A DNA stretch of 64,000 nucleotides from Geotrypetes seraphini (Eukaryota > Chordata > Amphibia > Gymnophiona > Dermophiidae), in contig NC_047090.1 of the NCBI RefSeq assembly GCF_902459505.1, forward strand, positions 52,904,001 to 52,968,000, in the 5' to 3' direction. Below the pieces are notes generated by a model. That model was not told the origin of the DNA, did no database searches, and was given only the letters and a program-made list of their open reading frames with translations. The position numbers were made by a program, and so were the translations under genes. This document shows positions 43,616 through 54,142 of the stretch, piece after piece (within the stretch, counting starts at the first letter, position 1; the number at the start of each line of letters is the position of its first letter).

Positions 43616-45026
43616 ATCAGTAGAGCCAGCGGCGATCTTCTTCTGCAGAGCAGGCTGCTGAATTTAGATAAGTTGCTGCGGGGAAGCCATTTCCCGACTG
43701 ACCCTCCTCACTTGCCCTCTAAAGCAGGAGCGGCAGGCCAGCAAGAGGCAGTGCTGCCGCTCCTGCTTTAGAGGTGAGGGGGGAGGGTCATTCAACGAAT
43801 CGGGAGGCCGATTTTTTTGCGTGGTAAATCGATTCGAATCAATTCACATGAAGTGAATCAGTGAATCGATTCGAATCGTGAATCGGGCAGCACTATTGCA
43901 CAGAAGTCTCGCATGTATGTTGAATAAAATACACCTGTTACTTTCTTCATGTCTCTGATTATTGTGGCTGACCAAGTGACCTTTCAGGTCTTAATATAAG
44001 ACCTAGTCCTGGGATTCGCCGGCAGCAACTGTTCACCCCCCCTCCCCCCGCCGTGGCCCCCACTGTGCAGCCGAACCCCTGCTAACCTTCCATCCTTCCC
44101 TCCCCGTAGACCACGAGCGAGCCCTACCTACATCCAAAGCAGTGGTGGGCTGAAACATCCTGTTTAGAGTGCTGCCAGTCAGACGCTGTTTTGGATGAAG
44201 GTAGGGCTTGCTCATGGTCGGAGGGGAGGGAAGGATGGAGGGTCAGCAGGAATTCGGCTGCGCAGTGGGGGTTGCTCAAGGGTTCTGCTGCACAAGGGAT
44301 GGGAGAAGGATAGAAACTGGGCAAACTTCTGCTGCTCAGGGGGATGGGAGGGGAGGAAAGATGCTGCACATGTGGGGGAGAGAAAGGAAAGAGGAAGAAT
44401 TGGGGTGAAGGAGAGGAAGGGAGAGATGATCATGTGCATACCCCCAAAATAAGACCTAGTGCAGGGGTAGAGCAGAATTGAAAGGGCACACCACTGGTGC
44501 TGCCAGATTCAGGGCAAATTTTTTCTATTTGATTCGTCCTATTGAATCTATTTGATTTGTTTTTCCTGCCCAATTGGGGGGGGGGGGTGGTTTCCCCCCA
44601 AACGTCCTGGCAGCTTCCCTCAGTGACGCGGTAGAAAGAAAGCCTCAGCAGGAAAGGCCGCAAAGCAGCTAGTTCAGAGCTCCGCCACCACTGCTGCTTT
44701 AGGAGACCTCGAGGAATGTCAGGTCTTACCGGAAGAGGTCACTGAATTGACAGCATGATTTTCTCGGACAATAAATCGATTCACCGAAGTGAATCGGGCA
44801 GTACTACTAGGCAAACTGTAGTCTGTGGAGATCTTGAAAACTAAACTGGATTATGCATCTGGAGGACTTGGTTGCCTACCCCTGTTCTAACTATTGGGCT
44901 TGTCCCCCTGCTCCACTAGGCGTATTTTGAGCTCCTGGTGTCTGGGAACAGCTGGTTTTGCAATCCTATATAAACCTATAAAGAAAATATTTATTGAAAA
45001 CGTGGAATCGACCGTTTCCCTCATTC
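43616..45026. repeat. Palindromic hAT-like fragments upstream of AMN1
   Basis: There are two ends of one family: GAATCGGGCAGCACTA (about 43880-43894) and GAATCGGGCAGTACTA (about 44793-44808), both preceded by GATTC/GAATC-rich repeats. Inverted repeats lie at about 43690-43785 (TAAAGCAGGAGCGGCAG arms) and 44085-44240. The matching left ends were not found. The open frames here are shadows of low-complexity sequence. Confidence 0.45.
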
Positions 45027-45380
45027 AGCTTTTACCCAGTCCCGCGCTTCTGGCAGCAGTTCTTATTTGATTAGGAGACTACTATCCCCACAATGCAATG
45101 TGTTTTTTTATTACGCGCCTTTCCGGTTTAAGGAGAAACGTATGGTAATCCCTTACGTAATCATAAAACTACCGCCTTGTCCTTAAAAACAAACAAACAA
45201 ACCCCCCAAAACACTTATTCCCCCTTTAAAGGAACGGAAGTCGAAAGGCATTAGTGGTTGAAACTGAAGTCGCAAGTTATCCATGCTGTATGAAAGGTTA
45301 TTAAAAAAAAGGCAAAATACTGTACTTCCAAAACAGACCTTTGTAGAAGAAGTCGACGAATATATAGCACGAGCGTACAA
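45027..45380 (+). promoter_or_regulatory. AMN1: Putative AMN1 promoter and 5' UTR
   Basis: This stretch leads directly into the AMN1 start codon. It has no clear TATA box. ACTACTATCCCCACAATGCA (45078-45097) resembles the ACTAC...TCCCA...ATGC element bound by ZNF143/THAP11 at many vertebrate promoters. About 320 bp recur at 49733-50036 in intron 1. The transcription start is not determinable from sequence alone. Confidence 0.5.
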
Positions 45381-45415
45381 ATGAACTGCCATTGCGTTGA
45401 CGATCTGCTAAACCT
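45381..45415 (+). CDS. AMN1: AMN1 exon 1 (coding part)
   Basis: ATG at 45381 opens a short coding exon, M-N-C-H-C-V-D-D-L-L-N-L, that ends AACCT|GTAAGT with the last codon split 2+1. Joined to the exon at 50971 it reads ...[18 protein letters not shown], which follows the start of vertebrate AMN1 as I recall it (about 12-14 residues, then LCLWCF-like, then NISRY). AMN1 is a small leucine-rich-repeat protein related to the yeast mitotic-exit antagonist and to F-box LRR proteins. Alone the exon is too short to identify; the splice phase, the donor and the fit with exon 2 support it. Confidence 0.7.
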
Positions 45416-45788
45416 GTAAGTTCTTTTATCATTACCCAGCCTAAGTTATAATCTTAAGAGAGACAAAGCTGTGTTAGTGGGAAGTATGTGGGGTCAGTTA
45501 CAGTACACGTACTGTTAAACCGCACCTACATATATGCAGGGAGAGAAGCAGGAGCTTTATATGCAATCTACGTTCTCGCTGTAGCCCAGGAGTATTTACT
45601 CCTCATAATGGTGTTATAGGGGGTTGGGGAGTACCTTAAATTAGAGGAACTAGGCTGAAAATAGTGTTTTATTGTATCTCCAAACTAGTAGTTTTCCCTG
45701 GTATTTAATGTTCCTACTAGAGATACCAGCGGTACAGGTTCATACAGGCCATGGCCTAGCCCTATTAGAACTGATTGAGGGGTATATA
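45416..45788 (+). other. AMN1 intron 1, proximal part
   Basis: Begins GTAAGTTC. I see no element or gene in this stretch. Confidence 0.5.
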
Positions 45789-46239
45789 TAGAGTTATCAG
45801 ACATCCAGATTTCCCTGGACATGTCCAGGGGTCCGGACGGCTTTTTAAAACCTGGCACTTTGTCCGGGTTTTAAAAAGCCTCCTCTAAATCGCATTGGAC
45901 AGGAGGAAATCCATGACAAAGAATGAGCGGGGACTGGGACATAACAGGGTGGGAATGGGTCTGGGCTCCGGATTTAAAATCTGGCAACCCGTATCTGGAC
46001 GTTTAACCTGTGTGTAAGTAATTTGTCTGTGTTTTCATCTCGAGGTTGGGTCTGGTAGGGCCTCCGAGCATGCGCGGATGGGATGTGATGATGTCATACT
46101 CATGCGCGTGACAACATTACATCCCATCTGCCCATGCTCGGAGGCCCTCCCAGCCACAGCCCAGAGTATTGGGGAGGTTCATGTGGGGGCAGAGCTGGGT
46201 TGTGTCCCGGTTTTTACTTTGTGAACTCTGGTAACACTA
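45789..46239. mobile_element. hAT MITE, 451 bp
   Basis: It starts TAGAGTTATCAGACATCC and ends GAACTCTGGTAACACTA, with the perfect 8-bp duplication GGTATATA (45781-45788, 46240-46247). An internal palindrome near 46050-46148 pairs GGGCCTCCGAGCATG with CATGCTCGGAGGCCC. Confidence 0.9.
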
Positions 46240-46247
46240 GGTATATA

Positions 46248-46900
46248 AGAACTTAGGGTTATCATATGGCAGCAAAGACATCAGCTAAAGCACAAACTGT
46301 GAGCTAATTAGTGTTTAAGAGGAGAAAAAGACATCAGAGACCTTTATTCAAGCAATACAAGACTGCTGAAAGCAATGAATAAAGAAGGTCGTGGCCCAGT
46401 CATCGATCAAAAACCTCCATTGAATTTTTTGGGTTTTAAAATATTTTAAGTATTTTAAAGTGCATACATTTTTTTAGGGAACAATTTTAAAGTGCATTAA
46501 AGTGCATAAATTTTCAATTGTAAAGGCAAAAAGATAGTGCCAAATGTTAAAGCATTTAACTTTAGTTTTTCTGAACGCCACATGTTGACAGATGGGATTG
46601 CATGCCTGACGCGGCCTCCATTTCACCTCGTAAGGCTTCGCAGTGCTGCAATCATCTTAATACAAAGATTTAAAAAAATGTTACTTTTTGACTTTAAACA
46701 AAAAGAACAGCTAAATAAAGTGCTTACTTAAGAAACAGCAACTTACAGATCACAACTTCAAATGCTTGTCATGTTTCAAAAGATGGCGCTGGATACGTCA
46801 GACACCATCAGCATTTAATAACCAATGGAATTTTTTTCATGTGAAGTAATGTTAAGCATATGGAAAATCACTGAAAAGATTGTACATGAAGCATGATTTT
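46248..46900 (+). other. AMN1 intron 1, unclassified
   Basis: AT-rich. It may include the 3' region of the Penelope-like element that follows. No supportable gene. Confidence 0.35.
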
Positions 46901-48009
46901 TTTTTTAAAAACTGAAATTGATTTAATAGAAGACAGACCAATCGAGTCTGTCATTCAGACCTAAAGGAAATAAAGTCTTTAAGGTGAAAATCCAAAATGA
47001 TTCTTGGCGTCTTAGGGCCAGAGTACAAACACCATCTTGAGTATGTTTCAAAATGACATCTAGTACAAAGCATCATAGCTGTTGAAAAGTATGTTTTTCT
47101 GTGAGGCAGTGTTCAACCAGGGGTTCTTTTATGATGTTACGTTTGATGTTTGATTGATTTGTGTTCTGCTAGATGTGATTTTAATTCCCTGGTTGTCATG
47201 CCGATATAGATCTTTTACATGGGCAAACGATGGAGTATACCACAAGATCCGTTCTATAGGTACTAAAATGTTTTAACTTGTAAATTTTCCCTGATGTAGG
47301 ATGAACAAATTCTTTAATTTGCAAGGTGATGTCACAAAATTAAATGATCCTCATTTAAAGTGGCCTGTTGGAAGTGTCGAGGTTTTCGTTTGGGTTGAAG
47401 AGGTAGATTGGCTGAAAAATTCTTTAAGATTCTTGCCCCTTGAAAAGGCAAATCTCTGAGGAGTATTTTGAAAAAACTGGTAAAAATTGTACAATGTCCC
47501 AACGTGACCTGATTATCTTTGTTAACTCTTTGCTGAGAGTTGAATATTTGAGAATGCAAGTAGAAATCCAATCTGAACATTTGGTATGGTCAGATTCTGA
47601 CAGCAAGAGGTCTCTATTGTTATTGACTCTAGTATAGGATTGATGGAGGATTAGAGAGGGATACCCTCGTGCTCTTAGTTTCTTCTTGTGTTTTAAAATC
47701 TTTAATTGATGAACAATTCTGACATAATCTCAGCATTTGAGAATAGGCAAGCTTTTCTTGAGATGGTACGGATGGCAACTATTGAAGTCCAAAAACGTAT
47801 TCTTTGCTGTGGGTTTTTGAAAAGACGATGTGATGAAACATTCGTGGGACCATGATACCAATATATCCAAAAAATTGTATAATGATTTTCTGAAAAATTA
47901 AGAGTGAATTGTATATTGGCATCGCAAGACTTCAACCATGTATAAAAAGCTATTAAGTTGAGCAGATGACTCAGTCCATAAAAGAAAAATGTCATCTATA
48001 TATTTTCCA

Positions 48010-48886
48010 CTGAATATAGTAGAGGGTGTGTGTAATCATAGCTTAAAGGGCAAAGAAGTCAAAGAATTACTGGATAACTGGATAAGACTTCTCAGTATGC
48101 AAATAAGCAAAATATATATCTGACTTATAAAATAAGTAAAGTGTTCACATACACTCAGAATTGTGAAATTTGACCAAGAGCATTAGCTCCTATAGCCAAA
48201 CCCACCGCCACCATATCCACTGTGTATGACTTATTTTGAAGAAGCGCTTGAAAAAGACATACTGTTCAAGTGCTCAACTAATTTTCAATGGCAAAAGAGA
48301 GAAAGAAGTTTGCACTTAGCTTTCAACTGTGTTAGCAGGTCCCGACATGGACCATGTTTCGAAATTCTTTCTCAAGGGACCCAGAGGGTGATGTAAACTG
48401 CTCAAAATGCCAAGGAAATAAGAGTAGTGTGATACGGGCAAAACACCTTGTAATCTGTGAATTAAAATATAAAATGTCACTCGCATGTGATTGCACAATA
48501 ACCATGATTAAAGAGAAATTCTATAATAAAACTCTTCAAAAAGCAACACAGGAAAAAGTTAGAAAGGGTACTTGCCATATACATAACATAGCTTTGCTTC
48601 ACTGCTTCATTCATATGATGGCTGTAGAGCCGCCGAGTGAACCAAATACCAAAGGTGAATGTGCTGGCATAGTCTCAAGAAAGGAGGAGCTATGCACAGC
48701 TTTGCGTATGAACAGTATGTCTTTTTCAAACTCTTTTTCAAAATAAGTCATAAGTGATGGGGCGGTGGGTTTGGCTATAGGAGCTAATGCTCTTGGTCAA
48801 ATTTCACAATTCTGAGTGTATGTGAGCACTTTACTTATTTTATAAGTCATATATATATTTTGTTTATTTGCATACTGAGAAGTCGT
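48010..48886 (-). mobile_element. Penelope-type terminal unit inserted in the PLE
   Basis: It lies between copies of a 15-16-bp duplication, ATCTATATATTT(T)CCA (47994-48009, 48887-48901), inside the catalytic motif of the host PLE. Its ends carry inverted repeats of about 170 bp (ACTTCTCAGTATGCAAATAA, and TTATTTGCATACTGAGAAGT on the right). Such inverted end structures are known for Penelope elements. It contains the hammerhead-like motif at 48338-48381. Confidence 0.65.
48338..48381 (-). ncRNA. Degenerate hammerhead-ribozyme-like motif
   Basis: On the minus strand GGTCCC and GGGACC form a 6-bp stem, CGAAAC matches the conserved GAAA strand, ACATG-GTC-CATGT forms a second stem, and GTC precedes GGGACC as a hammerhead cleavage site would. 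The CUGAUGA core is degenerate (TTGAGAA). Penelope-like elements are known to carry hammerhead motifs in their terminal repeats. Confidence 0.5.
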
Positions 48887-49287
48887 ATCTATATATTTCC
48901 ACCATGTGAAGATTTTTTTCTGAGAATGGAGAATGATAGATCCAACAATTTTCAAAATGAATCATAAAAAGGTTAGCTATTGAAGGGGCAAATGTTGCAC
49001 CCATGGCTATACCTTTGGTTTGTTTAAAAAGATTATCATCTGACGTGAAAATTTTTTCACACTTCACCAATTGTGAAAGTTGCAAAAGAAAAGATGTAGG
49101 AATGTTATGAGGTTTTGTACGCATTTCAAGTACTTGTTGTATGACATCAAGAGCCTCCTGCTGGGGAATTGAGTATAGAGTGCTGTAACATCTAATGTGG
49201 CCATGATAAATGAACCTTTTGATGTGTCTACAGATTGAAGTTTAGAAAGAAAATCCTTGGTGTCCTTGATATATGATTAGGCCTACT

Positions 49288-49497
49288 GTATATACTCGAA
49301 TATAAACCGAGGTAACCTTTTTCCCTCCAAAAAGGAGAAAAAAAGGTTGACTCGTATATAAATCGGGTGGGTTAATATTCAAGTGCAGTGCCCTGCTTGG
49401 CTCTGCACCCAGCCCCCCTCTCCCCTCCTTCCCTCCCTCGATTTGCATTCATCCCCCTCCCTCCCTCCCCTGCCAGTCTCTGCACCGAGCCCCCCTC
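49288..49497 (+). mobile_element. MITE left-end fragment
   Basis: TACTGTATATACTCGAATAT, then AAACCGAGG and an inverted GACTCGTATATAAATCGGG. Related to the end at 7196. The right end is not found. Confidence 0.45.
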
Positions 49498-49630
49498 CTT
49501 CTAAACTAAACTAAAACTTAGCTTTATATTCCGGATCATCAACCAGAGGAAGCTCAACTCAGTTAACAATAATTAAAAACAATGCTAAAATTGCAAGGAG
49601 ATTAATTTTCAAAATGTTTAGCCTCCATTG
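49498..49630 (-). mobile_element. L2-like LINE 3' tail, antisense
   Basis: CTTCTAAACTAAACTAAAAC and TTAGCTTTATATTCCGGATC are the reverse of an L2-type tail with (TTTAG)n. Confidence 0.45.
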
Positions 49631-49732
49631 GGCCTGCCGTAACTCCTGGTGGTCCAGCAGTGGGCTGGGGCAGGAGGGTTCCCTCCCACCTCCTGTTCTG
49701 GCCAACTCTCAGAAGTTTACCTCCTTCCCCGG

Positions 49733-50036
49733 CTTTTACCCAGTCCTGCGCTTCTGGCAGCAGTTCTTATTTGATTAGGAGACTACTATCCCCACAATGC
49801 AACGTGGTTTGTTATGAACGCCTTTCCGACTTAAGGAGAAATCCCTTTGTAATCATAAAGCTACTACCTTGTCCTTAAAAAAACAAACAAAAAACCCACT
49901 TATTCCCCCTTTAAAGGAACAGAAGTCGAAAGGCATTACTGGTTGAAACTGAAGTCTCGAGTTATCCATGCTGTATGAAAGATTATTTAAAAAAAAAAAA
50001 AAAAGACAAAATACTTCCAAAACAGCTTTGTAGAGC
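49733..50036 (+). repeat. Duplicate of the AMN1 promoter region, in intron 1
   Basis: From GGCTTTTACCCAGTCC to CTTCCAAAACAGCTTTGTAG this matches 45027-45350 in the same orientation, by eye near 90% with small indels. The ACTACTATCCCCACAATGCA element is kept (49782-49801). The copy stops just before the sequence that holds the AMN1 start codon. Confidence 0.85.
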
Positions 50037-50075
50037 AATTTTTCATCAGTCTCAGCTTGATTTATTCCTAATTAA

Positions 50076-50228
50076 GGGTCCCTTTATCAAGCTGTGCTAG
50101 AGGGTTTTAGTGCAAGCTGGCGAGGTAAATGATGTGCCGCTCACAGAATTCCTCTGAGCATTGGGGCCCTTACCTTGTCAACCCGTTCTAAAAACCTCTA
50201 GAGTAGCTTGATAAAGGGGGGGGGGGGG
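50076..50228. mobile_element. Short MITE with TTAA flanks (piggyBac-like)
   Basis: It starts GGGTCCCTTTATCAAGCTG and ends AGCTTGATAAAGGGGG with a G run, between TTAA at 50072-50075 and 50229-50232. TTAA duplication is the mark of piggyBac elements. No gene inside. Confidence 0.7.
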
Positions 50229-50232
50229 TTAA

Positions 50233-50970
50233 AAAAAAAACCTGTGGAGTGATTGAACTTATGAAAAATTATCTTTCAGTCAGTTGGAGTACGTAAATCT
50301 GGCCCTGGACTATGCCCAGAATGAGAGTCAGACTTTTCTTTTTGTATATTTTGGTCATGAATACTTGACCAGAAGAGCTAGCTAGTGCCCAAAGATTGTG
50401 TGCATGAGATCAGGATTAAATAATCCTTTTCAACAATCCCCACTCAAGACCACTCAACTAGTTGCACTGATTTTCTCTAAAGACCCTGTGAAGAGATCTG
50501 CTTCCCCCACAGCACTTGCAGCTCCGCCCCTCCTTCCCATTGGCTTGAGCCTACCACAGCCTCTGCAGTGAAAGGGGAAACATGGAAAGCTGTAATGGTC
50601 TAAAATCTGAAAAATATCCTTAAACTTAGCAATCCTTCTGGTTTTGAGACAAATGTATAATTTTTTAGAATCCTGAAAAATATCAGCCAGTTGGCAATCC
50701 TAGCTTTCTGAATTCTGAGCACATTTGACAGGATCCCCCTAAACTTTTGGATTCAATGTATCCCATAAAGGCCCTGAATGCAGGCTACTGGCAGCCCTCC
50801 ATGATTGCAGTTTGATACTACATATCTAAATTCCAAGTTGTACTGTAAGAAAATATTTATTTTGCAATTATGTAAAAAGCACATGATCTTGGCTGTATTA
50901 AATTCATAAAAAATGTAATGGCCTTACAGAGACATCTTTGTAACAGTAACGTTTCTTATATTTATTTCAG
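50233..50970 (+). other. AMN1 intron 1, distal part
   Basis: No element recognised. It ends in the acceptor TTTATTTCAG. Confidence 0.5.
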
Positions 50971-51103
50971 ATGCCTTCTTTGCTTGGCGAGCAACATTTC
51001 CAGATATGTTAAAGACATTAAGATTTTGCCTTCAAATATAAAAGATAAACTGATCAAGCTAATGAGTCTGAAAGGACATATAACAGATTCTAATATAAGT
51101 CAG
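50971..51103 (+). CDS. AMN1: AMN1 exon 2
   Basis: The exon is bounded by TTTATTTCAG and GTAAGATAC. Its first base completes the Leu codon begun in exon 1; exons 1 and 2 together give exactly 56 codons, and the exon ends on a codon boundary. It reads [20 protein letters not shown], then [20 protein letters not shown], then NISQ. This follows the N-terminal part of vertebrate AMN1 (NISRY, D-I-K, LPPNIKD-L-IK-MS, ITDSNIS) that precedes its leucine-rich repeats. AMN1 is an LRR protein whose yeast namesake antagonises the mitotic exit network; its vertebrate role is little known. The later exons must lie beyond 64000; none is visible in the rest of the window. The exon is the least repeat-like stretch around it. 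Confidence 0.85.
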
Positions 51104-51536
51104 GTAAGATACAGAAATTATTTTACAAAAGCCCCCACTTATGGGTCCAGCATCCATCTCCATTCCCTTCCCTTCACCCTGTGGGTCCAGCATCCATGAC
51201 CTCTGCTCTCCCCCCTCACCCCCCCCCACTGCAGTTCACCATCTGTCCCCTTCCCCTCCTATCTTCCTTCTGCGGGTCTGCCTCTCTCACGCTCCATCCA
51301 CCCCACCTGTGGCATCTCCCTGCCATCCTGCTCCTGACCCGATAACCCCTTTTCTTCCCCCATGCGGGTCTGGCTTCCAGTCAACTCCCTCCCCGTGTGG
51401 AGCCAGTATTTCTTACCTATAGGCCCTCCAAAAGCAGCAGCAGTCGGCCATCAGAGAAAACGCTGTAAACAGGCTGCTTGCACCAGGACCTTTCCTCTGC
51501 TGTGTCAGAAGTGATATGGCAGTATTTAGCATTACA
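51104..51536 (+). other. AMN1 intron 2 start, C-rich low complexity
   Basis: From 51135 the sequence is a loose repeat of GGGTCCAGCATCCAT and CCCTTCCCCTCC-type units. No gene. Confidence 0.5.
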
Positions 51537-51985
51537 ACATAAGAATTTCTATACAGGGACAGACCAAAGGTCCATCAAGCCTAGTATCCTGTTTCCAACA
51601 GTGGCCAACCCAGGTCCCAAATACCTAGCTAGAGCTCACATAGTATAACAAATTTTATTCTGCTTATCCTAGGAATAAGCAGTGAATTTCGCCAAGCCAT
51701 TTCAATAATGGCCTGTGGATGTCTCTTTTAGGAAACTATCCAAACCATTTTTAAACTCTGCTAAGCTGATTTCACCACATTTTCTGGCAATGAATTCCAG
51801 AGTATAATTACATGTTGTATGAAGAAATATTTTCTCTAGTTTGTTTTAAATTTACTACTTAGTAACTTCATCGCCTGCCCCCTAGTCCTAATATTTTTGG
51901 AATGAGTAAACAAACAATTCCTATCCCATCCCTTTTATTATAATTTTTGTTGCCCTTCTCTGTACCTTTTCTAATTATTCTATAT
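51537..51985 (-). mobile_element. CR1 3' fragment, antisense
   Basis: ACATAAGAATTTCTATACAG, GGTCCATCAAGCCTAGTATC, and GAATTCCAGAGTATAATTAC are the reverse of a CR1 3' coding end and tail. Old and full of changes. Confidence 0.75.
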
Positions 51986-52060
51986 TTTATTTATTCAGTT
52001 TTCTATACTGTTCTCCCAAGGGAGCTCAGAACAGTTTATATGAATTTGTGGAGATACTCA
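51986..52060 (-). mobile_element. LINE/SINE 3' tail fragment, antisense
   Basis: ATTTATTTATTCAGTTTTCT then GTTCTCCCAAGGGAGCTCAG, related to the tail at 43547. Confidence 0.45.
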
Positions 52061-54142
52061 AGCATTTTTTTCCTGTTTGTTTCAGTTGCCCCCACAATTG
52101 GTATATTCAGTGCCTTGGCCCAGAACATCGCATAGAGTCCTGCACACGTTCCATTCTTCAAAAACGCACCATTAAGTGCTGCATTCTACAGCAGGAGAAG
52201 TTGTTCGGTGTCAATGTGGAGGGAGCTAATGTATCACATGCATCGATGCTAAAGCCCTCGACATAGAAGACACCGATGTCGTCCAGTGCACCGACATACA
52301 CTCCAGTGTCGCAGGTTATTGTGCTTTCTGGTAAGCCAGCTAAAAAGCCACCAGCTTCCCAGACGGGGTTGCAGGTCACTAAGGCATCGAATCCAATCAT
52401 GCCGACCAAGTGAAGACCCCATATGCGACTCATTTCTTAATTGAGGGGTGCATCATCATCAAAGTCATTCTCTTTGGAATGAGTCACAGCACCGTTGGTA
52501 CTGGTGACAAAGCTACAGGTACTGGTGCTTACTTTTCAAGAGAAGCTTGAATGCTCTCTTTCGTGCAGAGTATGGGGATATGTTTTGGCTTGTTACCCCG
52601 ACACCGACTCCACCGCTGCCGGCCTAGCTTGAGCGTCACACCACACAAGATGCCGATATTGCTACTGCTTCATCGATGCATCATCAAGGCTCTCAACACC
52701 GGTCATTATCCAGCCATACATCGAAGCATCATGGCTGAAGACACTGGTCCAGTTTGTCGAAGCATCATTTTTCTTCTTCTCCTCGATGTTCTCAGTCTAG
52801 CAAGTCAAAACATGTTTCCCATAAACGTCGAGAGAAACGCAAACATCTTGCATTGCCTTCCTCATCGAACCAACACCTTTCCAAGCGGCAGCATTGATCT
52901 CCATCACTACTTATTGACTCTGATCTTCAAACTGATTCCAATATTGACGTTTCTCATTCGACCACAGAGGCCTATGACTCTCCTGAGCCACAATCTCCAC
53001 GTAAGACTCCTCCTAGAGAGACATCCCCTATGGAGAGACTGTCCTTCACTTGCTTCATTAGACAATTGGGTTAAGGATCTGTCTATCAAGCTTGAGGCAG
53101 ATTCCAAATATAGCGCTGAATTTTTGAAAACTATGGACTATGATCAACCTCCTAAGTTGCTTATCAAACTTCCTTTCCATGGAATTTTGAGAAAAACCCT
53201 TCATAAAAATTAGGAATCTCCTCTCTCTGTTCCTGTTGCTCCTAGGAAATTGGACTCCCAGTGTACAGGATTATTCCCAGTCCAGGTTTTGACAAACCTC
53301 AACTGTCTCATCAGTCTTTAGTGGTGAAATCCACATTGAAAAAAATCTACCCCGTCCAAAGTTTACACCTCAGTCCCGCCAGGTCGAGAGGGATGTATTA
53401 TGGACAGGTTTGGTAGACGTCTTTACCAAAACTCCATGTTGGAAAATCAAATTATTAGTTACAACTTCTATTTCGCATGTTACATGAAACATCTAGTTAA
53501 GCAACTGCCTGGTTTTCAAAAATATCTTCCGTCTCATCGAAAGAAGGAATTCCGGCACTTTGTTTGCACCCTTACCCAATTAAGACGGTACATGGTTCAG
53601 TCTTCTTATAATGCCTTTGAGTTGTCTTCCAGAGCTGCTTCTATATCTGTGGCCATGAGAAGATTAACCTGGCTCAGAGTGGATGATATGGATGTTAACT
53701 TCCAAGACCAGTTGGCCAATATTCCTTGTCTGGAGACTCGATGAAGAATGCTACTCAAAAGCTCTTTGCCCACAAAAAGTATTGGGATGCTTTACTTAAA
53801 CCTAAACCCAAGCCTTCCACAACAAGATCATTCAAGCCCTCTACTTCATACCAGAGGCTTTTTCGGCCAAACCTTCTGCTCCTTCCAGGCCACAATAGAA
53901 GAAACAGAAGCAACAACGTCCTCAGAAACCTCATGCGTCTGCTCCTGCTAAATCGATCCAGTCTTTTTGATGGGCTACTTGAGAGCAAAGTTGCAACTCC
54001 TTTACATCAACCTCTTCCTCAGGCAAACGGAGGTCACCTCCAGCTTTATTTTCATTGTTGGGAGTTGATCATCTCGGACATCTGGGTTCTACAGATCATT
54101 CGAGAGGGTTACTCTCTTCATTTTGCCACCGTTCCTCCAGAT

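Larger units (their letters stand above)
46901..49260 (-). mobile_element. Penelope-like element (PLE), truncated and decayed
   Basis: On the minus strand, 49124-48902 encodes RT: TKGIAMGATFAPSIANLFM and SPFSEKNLH, the PLE form of these motifs. After an insertion it continues at 48009 with KYIDDIFLLW (catalytic YIDD), DANIQFTLNFSE and the RKP/LH region. Further on, near 47220-47160, KIYIGMTTRELKSHLAEHKS fits a GIY-YIG endonuclease, the C-terminal domain of Penelope elements. The frame is broken in several places. The 5' part beyond 49260 is missing. Confidence 0.8.

Noticed and set aside
43800-44815. GATTC/GAATC-rich blocks as a possible origin or regulatory array
   Set aside because: They repeat at two related transposon ends (GGGCAGCACTA, GGGCAGTACTA), so a mobile-element origin explains them.
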